A program made the translations under genes and the position numbers. From Streptomyces violens (GTDB lineage: Bacteria > Actinomycetota > Actinomycetes > Streptomycetales > Streptomycetaceae), in the NCBI RefSeq assembly GCF_000717745.1, contig NZ_JOBH01000018.1, positions 1-64,000 of the forward strand: a stretch of 64,000 nt of DNA, read 5' to 3'. Positions 40,822 to 51,585 of the stretch are shown piece after piece. Numbering within the stretch: the first letter of the stretch is position 1; the number at the start of each line of letters is the position of its first letter. Below the pieces are notes generated by a model. That model was not told the origin of the DNA, searched no databases, and was given only the letters and a program-made list of their open reading frames with translations.

Positions 40822-41157
40822 GTGGCAAGTGGCAACGCGATCCGAGGAAGTCGGGTCGGGGCGGGGCCGATGGGGGAGGCCGAGCGGGGCGAGTCCGCGC
40901 CGCGCATCCGCATCTCCTTCTGGTGCTCCAACGGGCACGAGACACAGCCCAGCTTCGCCGGCGACGCGCAGATTCCTGACACTTGGGACTGCCCGCGCTG
41001 TGGCTTCCCCGCAGGCAAGGACCGGGACAACCCGCCGGACCCGCCGCGCACCGAGCCGTACAAGACGCACCTGGCGTACGTACGGGAGCGCCGGACGGAC
41101 GCGGACGGCGAGGCGATTCTCGCGGAGGCGCTCGCCAAGCTCCGCGGCGAGATCTGA
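40822..41157 (+). CDS. RbpA-family RNA polymerase-binding protein (paralogue)
   Basis: This 111-residue protein has an N-terminal RGSRVGAGP segment, a central beta-barrel with paired zinc-type residues (WCSNGHETQPSF and WDCPRCGFP), and a C-terminal helical region (YVRERRTDADGEAILAEALAKLR) that in RbpA contacts group 1/2 sigma factors. The sequence differs from canonical S. coelicolor RbpA as I recall it (VTSYE and KARTHWDMLMERR blocks), so I read it as the second family member (RbpB-like). I favour GTG 40822, which has GGGAG eight bases upstream, over ATG 40801. Two possible promoters precede it: TGGACG-N16-TAGACT at 40731-40758, and a weak damage-type match CTGTCGGGG-N8-TATCAT at 40669-40691. 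Confidence 0.8.
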   Translation: MASGNAIRGSRVGAGPMGEAERGESAPRIRISFWCSNGHETQPSFAGDAQIPDTWDCPRCGFPAGKDRDNPPDPPRTEPYKTHLAYVRERRTDADGEAILAEALAKLRGEI

Positions 41158-41215
41158 GGACGCGGCCCCGGCGGCGCCGAACGCCCGCGTCCGGCGGAGG
41201 AGAAGAGAGTGTGCA

Positions 41216-41255
41216 CCGGCCCGGCCGGAGGGTTTCGGCCTTCCTGCCGGGCCGG
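41216..41255 (+). terminator. Terminator after the RbpA-like gene
   Basis: CCGGCCCGGC (41216-41225) pairs perfectly with GCCGGGCCGG (41246-41255), with extra pairing of GGAGG and CCTTCC inside. Confidence 0.75.
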
Positions 41256-41403
41256 CCGCGTTCCGCTGTTCGAGTGGCTTCGCAGGTGAATGCGGTACGG
41301 ACACACGGGCGTCAGCCGTTCGACGGCGGGCGGACATCTCATCTCCTCCCCTGATCAATTAGGTTGGGGGGTGGCGGGGCCGATACGAGACCAAAGAAGG
41401 CTG

Positions 41404-43065
41404 ATGTCCGAGATGAACGCAGATGGCCGCAGCAGGCTCGACCAGACGTCCGAGTGGACGGCCCTGGGGAAGCACCGCGAACAGCTCGCGAGCACGCATC
41501 TGCGAGAGCTGTTCGAGCAGGACCCGGGCCGTGCGGAGCGGTACACGCTCCAGGTCGGCGACCTGCACCTGGACTACTCCAAGCACCTGGTGACCGACGA
41601 GACGCTGCGGCTGCTGCGCGAGCTGGCCGCCGCGACGAAGGTCACCGAGCTGCGGGACGCCATGTTCCGCGGCGAGAAGATCAATATCACCGAGAACCGC
41701 GCGGTGCTGCACACCGCGCTGCGCGCGCCCGGCTCGGCCGACATCGAGGTCGACGGGGAGAACGTCGTCCCGGCCGTGCAGCACGTGCTCACCAGGATGT
41801 CCACGTTCGCCGACCGGGTCCGCTCCGGCGACTGGAAGGGCCACACCGGCAAGCGCATCAAGACCGTCGTCAACGTCGGCATCGGCGGCTCCGACCTGGG
41901 CCCGGCGATGGCGTACGAGGCGCTGCGCGCGTACTCCGACCGCGACATGCAGTTCCGCTTCGTCTCCAACGTCGACGGCGCCGACCTGCACGAGGCCGTG
42001 CGCGACCTGGACCCGGCCGAGACGCTCTTCATCATCGCCTCGAAGACGTTCACCACCATCGAGACGATCACCAACGCGAAGTCGGCCCGCGACTGGCTGC
42101 TGAGCGGCCTGGGCGCCGGTGACGAGGCCGTGGCGAAGCACTTCGTGGCGCTGTCCACGAATGCCGAGAAGGTCGCCGAGTTCGGCATCGACACGTCCAA
42201 CATGTTCGAGTTCTGGGACTGGGTCGGCGGCCGTTACTCGTACGACTCGGCCATCGGCCTGTCGCTGATGATCGCCATCGGCCCGGAGCACTTCCGCGAG
42301 ATGCTGGCCGGCTTCCACCTCGTCGACGAGCACTTCCGCTGCGCGCCGCCCGAGGAGAACGCGCCGCTGCTGCTCGGCCTGCTCGGTGTCTGGTACGGCA
42401 ACTTCTGGGACGCGCAGTCGCACGCGGTCCTGCCGTACAGCCACTACCTCTCCAAGTTCACCGCGTACCTCCAGCAGCTCGACATGGAGTCCAACGGCAA
42501 GTACGTGGGCCGGGACGGCGAGGAGGTGTCCTGGCAGACCGGTCCGGTGGTCTGGGGCACGCCCGGCACGAACGGCCAGCACGCGTACTACCAGCTGCTG
42601 CACCAGGGCACGAAGATGATCCCGGCCGACTTCATCGGCTTCGCGCAGCCGGTCGAGGACCTCCAGCCCGGTCTGGTCGCCCAGCACGACCTGCTGATGG
42701 CCAACCTCTTCGCGCAGGGCCAGGCGCTGGCCTTCGGCAAGACGCCGGAGCAGGTGCGCGCCGAGGGCGTGCCCGAGGAGCTGGTGACGCACAAGACCTT
42801 CAAGGGCAACCGCCCCTCCACGACCATCCTGGCCAAGGAGCTCAGCCCGTCCGTGCTGGGCCAGCTGATCGCCCTCTACGAGCACAAGGTCTTCGTCCAG
42901 GGCGCCATCTGGAACATCGACTCCTTCGACCAGTGGGGCGTGGAGCTCGGCAAGGTCCTCGCCAAGCGCGTGGAGCCCGCATTGACCGAGGGCGCCGAGG
43001 TCGAGGACCTGGACGCCTCGACGAAGTCGCTGGTGGCCACGTACCGCACGATGCGGGGGCGTTGA
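41404..43065 (+). CDS. pgi: Glucose-6-phosphate isomerase
   Basis: This 553-residue enzyme interconverts glucose 6-phosphate and fructose 6-phosphate, linking glycolysis to the pentose phosphate operon further on. The phosphate motif [12 protein letters not shown] is near residues 155-166, the SKTFTTIET loop near 213-221, the catalytic region [13 protein letters not shown] near 275-287, and [14 protein letters not shown] near 385-398. The length matches the E. coli-type family. The start is the ATG at 41404 with AAGAAGG just before. The 246 bases upstream hold a terminator and, I assume, the promoter. Confidence 0.97.
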   Translation: MSEMNADGRSRLDQTSEWTALGKHREQLASTHLRELFEQDPGRAERYTLQVGDLHLDYSKHLVTDETLRLLRELAAATKVTELRDAMFRGEKINITENRAVLHTALRAPGSADIEVDGENVVPAVQHVLTRMSTFADRVRSGDWKGHTGKRIKTVVNVGIGGSDLGPAMAYEALRAYSDRDMQFRFVSNVDGADLHEAVRDLDPAETLFIIASKTFTTIETITNAKSARDWLLSGLGAGDEAVAKHFVALSTNAEKVAEFGIDTSNMFEFWDWVGGRYSYDSAIGLSLMIAIGPEHFREMLAGFHLVDEHFRCAPPEENAPLLLGLLGVWYGNFWDAQSHAVLPYSHYLSKFTAYLQQLDMESNGKYVGRDGEEVSWQTGPVVWGTPGTNGQHAYYQLLHQGTKMIPADFIGFAQPVEDLQPGLVAQHDLLMANLFAQGQALAFGKTPEQVRAEGVPEELVTHKTFKGNRPSTTILAKELSPSVLGQLIALYEHKVFVQGAIWNIDSFDQWGVELGKVLAKRVEPALTEGAEVEDLDASTKSLVATYRTMRGR

Positions 43066-43088
43066 TCCCGGTGCACGAAGACGCGCTC

Positions 43089-43337
43089 ATGAGCTTTCTG
43101 AACCTGCTGACGCCGGAGAATCGCGAGTGGCTGGTGGGCCGGCCCGCGGCGAAGCAGCAGGAGGTGGCCGCCCGGCACCTCGAAGCGGTGCAGGGCGACA
43201 AGGGCAACAAGGACGCCGGCCTCGGCCCGTACAACACCCTCGACGAGGACGTGGACGGCGTCGCGGTGGGCGACCTCCAGGACCCGGCGCGGATGGCCAA
43301 CGCCATGGTGCGTCAGGAGCGGGAACGGCAGGCGTGA
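43089..43337 (+). CDS. Conserved hypothetical small protein
   Basis: This small acidic protein of 82 residues (88 if the GTG at 43071 is used) begins MSFLNLLTPENREWL and contains a GPYNTLDEDVDGVAVGDL stretch. There is no domain I recognise, no signal peptide and no membrane segment. It starts just after pgi and probably shares its transcript. Codon usage is normal for the genome and the frame is well filled, so I consider it real. Function unknown. Confidence 0.65.
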   Translation: MSFLNLLTPENREWLVGRPAAKQQEVAARHLEAVQGDKGNKDAGLGPYNTLDEDVDGVAVGDLQDPARMANAMVRQERERQA

Positions 43338-43366
43338 GCGGCTGAGTGGCCACGTCCGGCCCCGGA

Positions 43367-43424
43367 CACGACGACGGCCCGGCTCCTACGGTGATGCACC
43401 GTGGGAGCCGGGCCGTTCGTCGTG
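43367..43424. terminator. Bidirectional terminator between the pgi and pgl transcripts
   Basis: A very long inverted repeat with arms starting CACGACGACGGCCCGGCTCC and ending CGTCGTG, with a six-base loop near 43405. It lies between convergent transcription units. Confidence 0.88.
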
Positions 43425-43435
43425 CGGCGGACCCG

Positions 43436-44218
43436 TCAGGCCGAGGCCGGCGGGTACAGGCCGCGGGGCAGCTGGGAGGCGGCCGCCTCGTCCAGCAGCC
43501 AGAGCGTACGGCTGCGGCCGTACGCGCCCGCCGCGGGCGCCTGTATCTCGCCCGCGCCGGAGAGGGCCATCGCGGCCGCGTTCGCCTTGTCCTCGCCCGC
43601 AGCGAGCAGCCAGACCTCCCGCGCCGCGCGGATGGCGGGCAGGGTCAGCGAGATCCGGGTGGGCGGCGGCTTGGGCGCGCCGTGCACGCCGACCACCGTC
43701 CGCTCGGTCTCCCGCGTCGCCGGGTGCTCAGGGAAGAGCGAGGCGACGTGGGTGTCCGGGCCGACGCCCAGCAGGAGGACGTCGAAGGACGGGACGGGCC
43801 CGTGGTCCTCCGGCCCCGCCGCCGCGGCCAGGGCGGCAGCGTAGGCCTCCGCCGCGGCGTCCGCGTCGTTGCCGTACCCGCCGTCTGACGGCGCCATCAC
43901 ATGCACCCGTGCCGGGTCCAGCGGGACGCTGTCCAGCAGCGCCTCACGGGCCTGGGTGTAGTTGCGCTCCGGGTCGCCCTCGGGCAGGAACCGCTCGTCG
44001 CCCCACCACAGGTCCAGCCGGGACCAGTCGACCGCGTCCCGGGCGGGCGCCTCGGCGAGGGCCGCGAGCAGCCCGTTGCCGTTGCGGCCGCCGGTCAGCA
44101 CGACCGACGCGTAGCCACGCGCCGCCTGGGCGTCCACGATCTTCGTGATCAGCCGGGCCGCGGCGGCCTTGGCCATCAGCTCCTTGTCGCGGTGGACGAC
44201 GACCTGCGGCGCGCTCAC
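43436..44218 (-). CDS. pgl: 6-phosphogluconolactonase
   Basis: This 260-residue DevB-type lactonase hydrolyses 6-phosphoglucono-lactone, the second step of the oxidative pentose phosphate branch. Evidence is the NagB/Pgl fold with VLTGGRNGNGLL near 41-52, LWWGDERFLPEGDPERNY near 72-89 (substrate loop), and FDVLLLGVGPDTHVASLFPEHP near 145-166. It starts at GTG 44218, overlapping the opcA stop by four bases, and is the last gene of the tkt-tal-zwf-opcA-pgl operon. A strong hairpin follows. Confidence 0.95.
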   Translation of the reverse strand: MSAPQVVVHRDKELMAKAAAARLITKIVDAQAARGYASVVLTGGRNGNGLLAALAEAPARDAVDWSRLDLWWGDERFLPEGDPERNYTQAREALLDSVPLDPARVHVMAPSDGGYGNDADAAAEAYAAALAAAAGPEDHGPVPSFDVLLLGVGPDTHVASLFPEHPATRETERTVVGVHGAPKPPPTRISLTLPAIRAAREVWLLAAGEDKANAAAMALSGAGEIQAPAAGAYGRSRTLWLLDEAAASQLPRGLYPPASA

Positions 44219-45285
44219 TTGGCGGCCGCCTTCTTCACGGGCGCCTTCTTCGCCGCGGCCTTGCCCTTGGGGGCGTCCTCGGCGGACTGCGGCTCGGCCT
44301 CGGCCTCCTGCTCGGCGGCCTCGGCGGTCTTCGCCGAGACGCCGGGCTGGGCGTCCTTGTACGACCCCAGCCGCTCCACGCCGTACTTCAGCGCGGACGC
44401 GTAGGTGTCGTCCGGGTCGAGCCGGCGCAGCTCCTCGGCGAGCAGCTCGGCGGTCTCCCGCCGCTGCAGCGCCACCGAGCGGTCCGGCTGGCCGGTCATG
44501 CACAGCGTGGCCATCGCGCCGTCCGGGCGGTCCAGCACGATCGGGCCGTTCTTGGTCTCCATACGGACGGCGGTCAGGCCCGGGCCCGCGGAGAGCGTCC
44601 GCTCGACGGGGACGTGCAGCCGGTCCGCGAGCCACATCGCCAGCAGCTCGCAGCTCGGGTTGAACTCCTCGCCCTCGACCGTGACCGAGGTGACCTCGCT
44701 CGGCTGCTGGTCGAGCGCGGCGGCCAGCATCGAACGCCAGGGCGTGATGCGGGTCCACGCCAGGTCGGTGTCGCCGGGGGTGTACGCCGCGGCGCGCGCG
44801 GTCAGTTCCCGGACCGGCTGCTCGGTGGCGTAGGTGTCGGTGACACGGCGCTGGGCGAGCGACCCGAGCGGGTCGTTGGCCGGGTCGGTCGGACCGCCGA
44901 CCGGCCACCAGACGACCACGGGGGCGTCCGGCAGCAGCAGCGGCAGCACGACGGACTGGGCGTGGTTGATGGCCTCGCCGTGCAGCCGCAGGACGACCGT
45001 CTCGCCGGTACCGGCGTCCGCGCCGACCCGGACCTCGGCGTCGAGGCGCGGCTTGGCGCGGTCCCGCGGGGAGCGGCTGACGCGCTTGATGACGACCAGG
45101 GTGCGCGAGGGGTGTTCGCGCGAGGCGTTGTTGGCGGCCCTGACCGCGTCGTAGGCGTTCTCCTCGTCGGTGACGATGACGAGGGTGAGCACCATGCCGA
45201 CGGCCGGTGTGCCGATGGCACGGCGGCCCTGGACCAGCGCCTTGTTGATCTTGCTGGCCGTGGTTTCGGTGAGATCGATCTTCAT
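44215..45285 (-). CDS. opcA: Glucose-6-phosphate dehydrogenase assembly/activator protein OpcA
   Basis: This 356-residue actinobacterial and cyanobacterial protein modulates or assembles glucose-6-phosphate dehydrogenase; it has no catalytic motif of its own. Residues 1-60 (MKIDLTETTASKINKALVQ) and the central GEEFNPSCELLAMWLADRL block near 205-225 are family hallmarks. The C-terminal 55 residues are Glu-rich then Lys/Ala-rich (KKAPVKKAAAK). It overlaps zwf by four bases upstream and pgl by four downstream, so translation is coupled across all three genes. Confidence 0.95.
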   Translation of the reverse strand: MKIDLTETTASKINKALVQGRRAIGTPAVGMVLTLVIVTDEENAYDAVRAANNASREHPSRTLVVIKRVSRSPRDRAKPRLDAEVRVGADAGTGETVVLRLHGEAINHAQSVVLPLLLPDAPVVVWWPVGGPTDPANDPLGSLAQRRVTDTYATEQPVRELTARAAAYTPGDTDLAWTRITPWRSMLAAALDQQPSEVTSVTVEGEEFNPSCELLAMWLADRLHVPVERTLSAGPGLTAVRMETKNGPIVLDRPDGAMATLCMTGQPDRSVALQRRETAELLAEELRRLDPDDTYASALKYGVERLGSYKDAQPGVSAKTAEAAEQEAEAEPQSAEDAPKGKAAAKKAPVKKAAAK

Positions 45286-46805
45286 GGCCGACGCCAGCTC
45301 CGTCCGTCTCGTGCGAGCATTTCGTCCGCCTCGACGGGTCCCCAGGTGCCCGCCGGGTACTGCGCGGGCTTGCCGTGCTTGTCCCAGTACTGCTCGATCG
45401 GGTCGAGGATCTTCCAGGACAGCTCGACCTCCTCCGTGCGCGGGAAGAGGTTGGCGTCGCCGAGGAGGACGTCCAGGATCAGGCGCTCGTACGCCTCGGG
45501 GCTGGACTCCGTGAAGGACTCGCCGTACGCGAAGTCCATCGACACGTCCCGCACCTCCATCGAGGTACCCGGGACCTTCGAGCCGAACCGGACCGTCACG
45601 CCCTCGTCCGGCTGCACCCGGATGACCAGGGCGTTCTGCCCCAGCTCCTCGGTGGCGGTGTGGTCGAAGGGGGAGTGCGGGGCGCGCTGGAAGACGACCG
45701 CGATCTCGGTGACGCGGCGGCCCAGGCGCTTGCCGGTGCGCAGGTAGAAGGGCACGCCCGCCCAGCGGCGGTTGTCGATGCCCAGCTTGATCGCGGCGTA
45801 GGTGTCGGTCTTCGACTTGGGGTCGATGCCCTCTTCCTGGAGGTAGCCGACGGCCTTCTCGCCGCCCTGCCAGCCTTCCGCGTACTGCGCGCGCACCGTC
45901 TCCTTGCCCAGGTCCTTGGGCAGCCGGACGGCGCCGAGGACCTTGGCCTTCTCCGCGACCAGCGCGTCCGCGTCGAAGGAGGCGGGCTCCTCCATGGCGG
46001 TCAGCGCGAGCAGCTGGAGGAGGTGGTTCTGGATCACGTCACGCGCGGCGCCGATGCCGTCGTAGTAGCCGGCCCGGCCGCCGATGCCGATGTCCTCGGC
46101 CATCGTGATCTGTACGTGGTCCACGTAGGAGCGGTTCCACAGGGGCTCGAACATCGTGTTGGCGAAGCGCAGCGCCAGGATGTTCTGGACCGTCTCCTTG
46201 CCGAGGTAGTGGTCGATCCGGAAGACCGACTCGGGCGGGAAGACCTCGTGGACGACCTCGTTGAGCTCCTTCGCGCTCTCCAGGTCGTGGCCGAAGGGCT
46301 TCTCGATGACCGCGCGGCGCCAGGAGCCGTCCTTCTGGTCGGCCAGCCCGTGGTTCTTGAGCTGCTGGACGACCGTGGGGAAGAACTTGGGCGGCACGGA
46401 CAGGTAGAAGGCGAAGTTGCCGCCGGTGCCCTGCGCCTTGTCCAGGTCCTGAATCGTGGACTTGAGCTGCTCGAAGGCCGCGTCGTCGTCGAAGTTGCCC
46501 TGGACGAAGCGCATGCCCTGGCTGAGCTGCTGCCAGACCTCCTCGCGGAAGGGGGTGCGCGAGTGTTCCTTGACCGCGTCGTGCACGACCTGGGCGAAGT
46601 CCTCGTTCTCCCAGTCGCGGCGGGCGAAGCCGATGAGCGAGAAGCCCGGCGGGAGGAGGCCGCGGTTGGCGAGGTCGTAAACGGCGGGCATCAGCTTTTT
46701 ACGTGACAAATCGCCCGTGACGCCGAAGATGACGAGGCCCGACGGCCCCGCGATACGCGGGAGCCGTCGGTCCGCGGCGTCACGCAGCGGATTGCTGCTT
46801 GACAA
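45282..46805 (-). CDS. zwf: Glucose-6-phosphate 1-dehydrogenase
   Basis: This 507-residue enzyme is the first of the oxidative pentose phosphate pathway, making NADPH. The nucleotide motif IFGVTGDLSRKKL is near residues 27-39, and the active-site RIDHYLGKE near 195-203 holds the substrate-binding lysine and catalytic His. The remaining length and content match the family. It ends in a four-base overlap with opcA, whose product helps assemble it. tal lies only five bases upstream, so both are in one transcript. Confidence 0.97.
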   Translation of the reverse strand: MSSSNPLRDAADRRLPRIAGPSGLVIFGVTGDLSRKKLMPAVYDLANRGLLPPGFSLIGFARRDWENEDFAQVVHDAVKEHSRTPFREEVWQQLSQGMRFVQGNFDDDAAFEQLKSTIQDLDKAQGTGGNFAFYLSVPPKFFPTVVQQLKNHGLADQKDGSWRRAVIEKPFGHDLESAKELNEVVHEVFPPESVFRIDHYLGKETVQNILALRFANTMFEPLWNRSYVDHVQITMAEDIGIGGRAGYYDGIGAARDVIQNHLLQLLALTAMEEPASFDADALVAEKAKVLGAVRLPKDLGKETVRAQYAEGWQGGEKAVGYLQEEGIDPKSKTDTYAAIKLGIDNRRWAGVPFYLRTGKRLGRRVTEIAVVFQRAPHSPFDHTATEELGQNALVIRVQPDEGVTVRFGSKVPGTSMEVRDVSMDFAYGESFTESSPEAYERLILDVLLGDANLFPRTEEVELSWKILDPIEQYWDKHGKPAQYPAGTWGPVEADEMLARDGRSWRRP

Positions 46806-46810
46806 GAGTC

Positions 46811-47929
46811 TCAGCCCTCCGAAGGAGCGAGGCGCTTCAGCTCGGCCTCGGTCGACTTGAGCAGGTCGTTCCAGGCCGCCTCGAACTTGTCGACGCCCTC
46901 GTCCTCGAGGAGCTGGACGACCTCGTCGTACGAGACGCCGGCCTTCGCCACCGCGTCGAGGTCGGCCTTGGCCGCCTCGTACTTGCCGGCGATGGTGTTG
47001 CCGGTGACCTCACCGTGGTCGGCGACGGCCTCCAGGGTGGCCTCCGGCATGGTGTTGACCGTGCCCGGGGCGACCAGGTCGTCGACGTACAGGGTGTCCT
47101 TGAGGGACGGGTCCTTCACGCCGGTCGAGGCCCACAGCGGACGCTGCTTGTTGGCGCCGGCCTTGTCCAGGGCGGCCCAGCGCTCGCCGGCGAAGACCTC
47201 CTCGAACGCCTGGTAGGCCAGGCGGGCGTTGGCGAGGGCCGACTTGCCCTTGAGGGCCTTGGCGTCGTCGGTGCCGACGGCGTCCAGGCGCTTGTCGATC
47301 TCGGTGTCCACGCGGGACACGAAGAAGGACGCCACGGAGTGGATCTTGCCCAGCTCCAGGCCGGCGGCCTTGGCCTTCTCCAGACCCGCGATGTAGGCGT
47401 CCATGACCTCGCGGTAGCGCTCCAGCGAGAAGATCAGCGTGACGTTGACGCTGATGCCCTTGCCGATGACCTCGGTGATCGCGGGCAGGCCCGCCTTGGT
47501 CGCCGGGATCTTGATGAGCGTGTTCGGGCGGTCCACCAGCCAGGCCAGCTGCTTGGCCTCGGCCACGGTCGCCTTGGTGTTGTGCGCCAGGCGCGGGTCG
47601 ACCTCGATGGAGACCCGGCCGTCCTGGCCGCCGGTCGCGTCGAAGACCGGCCGCAGGATGTCGGCCGCGTCCCGCACGTCGGCGGTGGTGATCATGCGGA
47701 TGGCCTCCTCGACGGTGACCTTCCGGGCCGCGAGGTCGGAGACCTGCTGCTCGTAGCCGTCACCCGAGGAGATCGCCTTCTGGAAGATCGACGGGTTGGT
47801 GGTGACACCCACCACGTGGCTCTGGTCGATCAGCTCGGCGAGGTTGCCGGACGTGATGCGCTTGCGCGACAGGTCGTCCAGCCAGATCGCAACGCCTTCG
47901 TCGGAAAGGCGCTTGAGTGCGTCTGTCAT
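46811..47929 (-). CDS. tal: Transaldolase
   Basis: This 372-residue class I aldolase-type enzyme of the non-oxidative pentose phosphate branch contains [13 protein letters not shown] near residues 40-52 and the Schiff-base lysine region [15 protein letters not shown] near 140-154. [12 protein letters not shown] is near 175. The length is that of the long bacterial transaldolases rather than E. coli TalB. I chose the ATG at 47929 because codons further upstream lie inside the tkt end and lack similarity. It follows tkt by 34 bases and precedes zwf by five. Confidence 0.95.
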   Translation of the reverse strand: MTDALKRLSDEGVAIWLDDLSRKRITSGNLAELIDQSHVVGVTTNPSIFQKAISSGDGYEQQVSDLAARKVTVEEAIRMITTADVRDAADILRPVFDATGGQDGRVSIEVDPRLAHNTKATVAEAKQLAWLVDRPNTLIKIPATKAGLPAITEVIGKGISVNVTLIFSLERYREVMDAYIAGLEKAKAAGLELGKIHSVASFFVSRVDTEIDKRLDAVGTDDAKALKGKSALANARLAYQAFEEVFAGERWAALDKAGANKQRPLWASTGVKDPSLKDTLYVDDLVAPGTVNTMPEATLEAVADHGEVTGNTIAGKYEAAKADLDAVAKAGVSYDEVVQLLEDEGVDKFEAAWNDLLKSTEAELKRLAPSEG

Positions 47930-47963
47930 GGGAATTGCATCTCCTACTTGTCGTCTATGGACG

Positions 47964-50069
47964 TCAGCGCGCGGCGGCGTCGATCGATTCCCGCGCGGCG
48001 GCGGCCACGTTCTCGGGCGTGAAGCCGAACTCGCGGAAGAGGACCTTGCCGTCCGCGGAGGCACCGAAGTGCTCCAGCGAGACGATGCGGCCGGCGTCGC
48101 CCACGTACTTGTGCCAGGTCAGGCCGATGCCCGCCTCGACGGCCACGCGTGCCTTGACGGCCGGCGGCAGGACGCTGTCCTTGTACGCCTGGTCCTGCTC
48201 CTCGAACCACTCGACGCACGGCATCGAGACGACGCGCGTCGGGACGCCCGCGGCCTGCAGCTGCTCACGCGCCTCGACCGCGAGGTGCACCTCGGAGCCG
48301 GTGGCGATCAGCACCGCCTGCGGCGCAGCGCTCTGACCGTCGGCCGTTTCGGCGTCGAACAGGACGTAACCGCCCTTGGAGACACCCTCGGCGTTGGGCT
48401 CGTAGGTCGGCACGCCCTGACGGGTCAGCGCCAGGCCGTGCGGGGCGCCCTTGCCGTACTCCTTGGTCCAGCGCTTGTTGATCTCGGCCCAGGCCAGCGC
48501 GGTCTCGTTGGCGTCCGCCGGGCGGACGACGTTGAGGCCGGGGATGGCGCGCAGCGAGGCCAGGTGCTCCACCGGCTGGTGGGTCGGGCCGTCCTCGCCG
48601 AGACCGATCGAGTCGTGCGTCCACACGTAGGTGACCGGCAGGTGCATCAGGGCCGAGAGGCGCACGGCGTTGCGCATGTAGTCGGAGAACACCAGGAAGG
48701 TGCCGCCGTAGATGCGGGTGTTGCCGTGCAGCGCGATGCCGTTCATCTCCGCGGCCATGGAGTGCTCGCGGATGCCGTAGTGGATCGTGCGGCCGTACGG
48801 GTCGGCCTCCGGCAGCGGGTTGCCCACCGGCAGGAACGAGGAGTTCTTGTCGATGGTGGTGTTGTTCGAGCCGGCGAGGTCGGCGGAGCCGCCCCACAGC
48901 TCGGGGATCACGCCGCCCAGCGCCTGCAGGACCTTGCCGGAGGCCGCGCGGGTGGCGACCGCCTTGCCGGTCTCGAAGCAGGGGAGCTGGTCCTCCCAGC
49001 CGGCCGGCAGCTTGCCGGCGCGGATGCGCTCGAACTCCTGCGCGCGCTCGGGGTTGGCGGTCCGCCACTCGCCGAAGGACTTCTCCCACTCGGCCTTGGC
49101 GTCACGCGCGCGGTCCTGCAGCGCACGGGTGTGCGACAGAACCTCGTCGGCGACCTCGAAGTCCTTCTCGGGGTCGAAGCCGAGGACGCGCTTGGTGGCC
49201 GCGACCTCCTCGCCGCCGAGCGCCGAGCCGTGCGCGGCCTCGGTGTTCTGGGCGTTCGGGGCCGGCCAGGCGATGATCGAACGCATCGCGATGAAGGACG
49301 GGCGCTCGGTCTCGGCCTTGGCCGCCTCGATCGCCGCGTACAGCGCCTCGGGGTCGAGGTCGCCGTTCTCCTTCGGCTCCACGCGCTGGACGTGCCAGCC
49401 GTACGCCTCGTACCGCTTGACGGTGTCCTCGGAGATCGCCGTCTCGGTGTCGCCCTCGATCGAGATGTGGTTGTCGTCCCACAGCATGATCAGGTTGCCG
49501 AGCTTCTGGTGCCCGGCCATGGACGACGCCTCGGCGGAGATGCCCTCCTGGAGGCAGCCGTCACCGGCGATGGCGTAGATGTGGTGGTCGAACGGCGAGG
49601 TGCCGGGAGCGGCGTCCGGGTCGAACAGGCCGCGCTCGTACCGGGCGGCCATCGCCATGCCCACTGCGTTGGCCACGCCCTGGCCCAGCGGGCCGGTGGT
49701 GGTCTCGACACCCACGGTGTGGCCGTACTCCGGGTGGCCCGGGGTCTTGGAACCCCAGGTGCGGAAGGCCATCAAGTCCTCCAGCTCCAGGCCGAAACCG
49801 GCCAGGTAGAGCTGGATGTAGAGGGTCAGGGACGAGTGGCCGGCGGACAGCACGAACCGGTCACGGCCGGTCCAGTCCGGGTCGGCGGGGTCGTGCCGCA
49901 TGACCTTCTGGAAAAGGGTGTAGGCGGCAGGAGCGAGGCTCATGGCCGTGCCCGGGTGGCCGTTACCGACCTTCTGCACGGAATCCATGGCCAGAACGCG
50001 GACGGTATCGACGGCCCGCTGGTCCAGATCGGTCCACTCAAGACCTGTGGTGGTCGGCTTGGTGCTCAC
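47964..50069 (-). CDS. tkt: Transketolase
   Basis: This 701-residue thiamine-diphosphate enzyme moves two-carbon units between sugar phosphates. [13 protein letters not shown] is near residue 37, the ThDP-binding [13 protein letters not shown] near 167, and the C-terminal part reads [13 protein letters not shown] and [11 protein letters not shown]. It starts at GTG. It is the first gene of the minus-strand pentose phosphate operon and is divergent from ctaB across 445 bases. A TAGGCT hexamer at about 50136-50141 (minus strand) may be its -10, but no -35 is convincing. Confidence 0.97.
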   Translation of the reverse strand: MSTKPTTTGLEWTDLDQRAVDTVRVLAMDSVQKVGNGHPGTAMSLAPAAYTLFQKVMRHDPADPDWTGRDRFVLSAGHSSLTLYIQLYLAGFGLELEDLMAFRTWGSKTPGHPEYGHTVGVETTTGPLGQGVANAVGMAMAARYERGLFDPDAAPGTSPFDHHIYAIAGDGCLQEGISAEASSMAGHQKLGNLIMLWDDNHISIEGDTETAISEDTVKRYEAYGWHVQRVEPKENGDLDPEALYAAIEAAKAETERPSFIAMRSIIAWPAPNAQNTEAAHGSALGGEEVAATKRVLGFDPEKDFEVADEVLSHTRALQDRARDAKAEWEKSFGEWRTANPERAQEFERIRAGKLPAGWEDQLPCFETGKAVATRAASGKVLQALGGVIPELWGGSADLAGSNNTTIDKNSSFLPVGNPLPEADPYGRTIHYGIREHSMAAEMNGIALHGNTRIYGGTFLVFSDYMRNAVRLSALMHLPVTYVWTHDSIGLGEDGPTHQPVEHLASLRAIPGLNVVRPADANETALAWAEINKRWTKEYGKGAPHGLALTRQGVPTYEPNAEGVSKGGYVLFDAETADGQSAAPQAVLIATGSEVHLAVEAREQLQAAGVPTRVVSMPCVEWFEEQDQAYKDSVLPPAVKARVAVEAGIGLTWHKYVGDAGRIVSLEHFGASADGKVLFREFGFTPENVAAAARESIDAAAR

Positions 50070-50514
50070 CCTGGGTCAGGGCTCCTCTCCACATGTCGAA
50101 TGCCGGGGGTCGGAAATGCCCTCGGACGCTGTCGAGCCTACCTTCGCGGGAGCCGCATTTTTCCGCCGGAACCCCGCTTGCCGTCACCTGCAACACATGA
50201 GTTTTCAGACCCCCGAACGAGCGCCCGAATGAGCAGGTGAACGCCCAGGAGACAGCGGGTATCGGCGCTGGGTTCAGACTGCCGTCCGGCGCCCCCTTTC
50301 GCCCGCTGAACGTCCGCGTGTCCGGGCACTCGGGTGCGATTCCTCCCGGCCGGTGCCGCGCCAACACGAACCCACCCCCGCGAAGATCGCGCTATCCCCA
50401 ACGTCTAGAGTGGCGTGGTACGCGCAAGTCTTCACCGGGCCTTCACTGCCCGAATGTGCTTGCTGGCCTTTATCTCCGCGGCGCCAGCCGCAGAAGTTAC
50501 TTCCAGGGGTGTGC
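50070..50514. other. Divergent promoter region between tkt and ctaB
   Basis: 445 bases without a credible gene. There is an imperfect 12-base tandem (CCCGAACGAGCG then CCCGAATGAGCA) around 50212-50235 and TAGAGT at 50406-50411, a candidate -10 for ctaB. I see no RNA family or clear operator. Confidence 0.4.
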
Positions 50515-51471
50515 GTGACGGCCGTCGAATCCCGTCCTGCGGGGGCGCTTCCTGTAAGCGCAGGGAGCTCCGGTCCCGGTGACCGGCCGTTCGGGGCCCG
50601 GCTCAAGGCATTCGTGGCGCTGACCAAGCCGCGGATCATCGAGCTGCTGCTCATCACGACCGTTCCGGTGATGTTCCTCGCCGAGCAGGGCGTGCCCGAC
50701 CTGACGCTGGTGCTCCTCACCTGCGTCGGCGGCTACCTCTCGGCCGGCGGCGCCAACGCGCTGAACATGTACATCGACCGCGACATCGACGCGCTGATGG
50801 ACCGCACGTCGCAGCGGCCGCTGGTCACCGGAATGGTCAGCCCGCGCGAGTGCCTGGTCTTCGGCATCTCGCTCGCGGTGATCTCCACGCTGCTCTTCGG
50901 ACTGACCGTCAATTGGCTGTCCGCGTGGCTCTCGCTGGGCGCACTGCTGTTCTACGTGGTCGTCTACACGATGATCCTGAAGCGCCGCACCTCGCAGAAC
51001 ATCGTCTGGGGCGGCATCGCCGGCTGTCTGCCGGTCCTCATCGGCTGGTCCTCGGTGACCAACTCGATGTCCTGGGCGCCGATCATCCTCTTCCTGGTGA
51101 TGTTCTTCTGGACGCCGCCGCACTACTGGCCGCTGTCCATGAAGGTGAAGGAGGACTACGCGCGCGTCGGCGTGCCGATGCTCCCCGTCCTCGCCTCGAA
51201 CAAGGTCGTCGCGCGGCAGATCGTGCTCTACAGCTGGGTGATGGTCGGCGTGTCGCTGCTGCTGCAGCCGCTGGGCTACACCGGCTGGTTCTACACGGTG
51301 GTCGCGGTCCTGTGCGGTGCCTTCTGGCTGAAGGAGGCGCACGGCCTGCAGGCCCGCGCCAAGGCCGAGATCACGGGCGCCAAGCTCAAGGAGATGCGGC
51401 TCTTCCACTGGTCGATCACCTACGTGTCGCTGCTCTTCGTGGCCGTGGCGGTCGATCCCTTCCTGCGCTGA
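50515..51471 (+). CDS. ctaB: Protoheme IX farnesyltransferase (haem O synthase)
   Basis: This 318-residue UbiA-superfamily prenyltransferase has about nine membrane helices and converts haem B to haem O for aa3-type cytochrome oxidase. The prenyl-diphosphate binding motif [19 protein letters not shown] is near residues 83-101 and the second acidic motif is near 204 ([14 protein letters not shown]). The start is GTG 50515. ctaA, the next enzyme of the haem A pathway, is nearby on the opposite strand, an arrangement common in streptomycetes. Confidence 0.95.
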   Translation: MTAVESRPAGALPVSAGSSGPGDRPFGARLKAFVALTKPRIIELLLITTVPVMFLAEQGVPDLTLVLLTCVGGYLSAGGANALNMYIDRDIDALMDRTSQRPLVTGMVSPRECLVFGISLAVISTLLFGLTVNWLSAWLSLGALLFYVVVYTMILKRRTSQNIVWGGIAGCLPVLIGWSSVTNSMSWAPIILFLVMFFWTPPHYWPLSMKVKEDYARVGVPMLPVLASNKVVARQIVLYSWVMVGVSLLLQPLGYTGWFYTVVAVLCGAFWLKEAHGLQARAKAEITGAKLKEMRLFHWSITYVSLLFVAVAVDPFLR

Positions 51472-51503
51472 GCCCGCATACGGGCGCAGCCCACCGCACT
51501 TCC

Positions 51504-51549
51504 GAAGGCCGTCGTGACCGATCCCATACGGGAGGTCACGGCGGCCTTC
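51504..51549 (+). terminator. Terminator after ctaB
   Basis: GAAGGCCGTCGTGACC pairs with GGTCACGGCGGCCTTC (one G-U) around an 14-base centre, followed by TTCTTCC. Confidence 0.8.
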
Positions 51550-51585
51550 TTCCGTGCGGCGTTTACCGGTCGGTAGCATGCGGCC

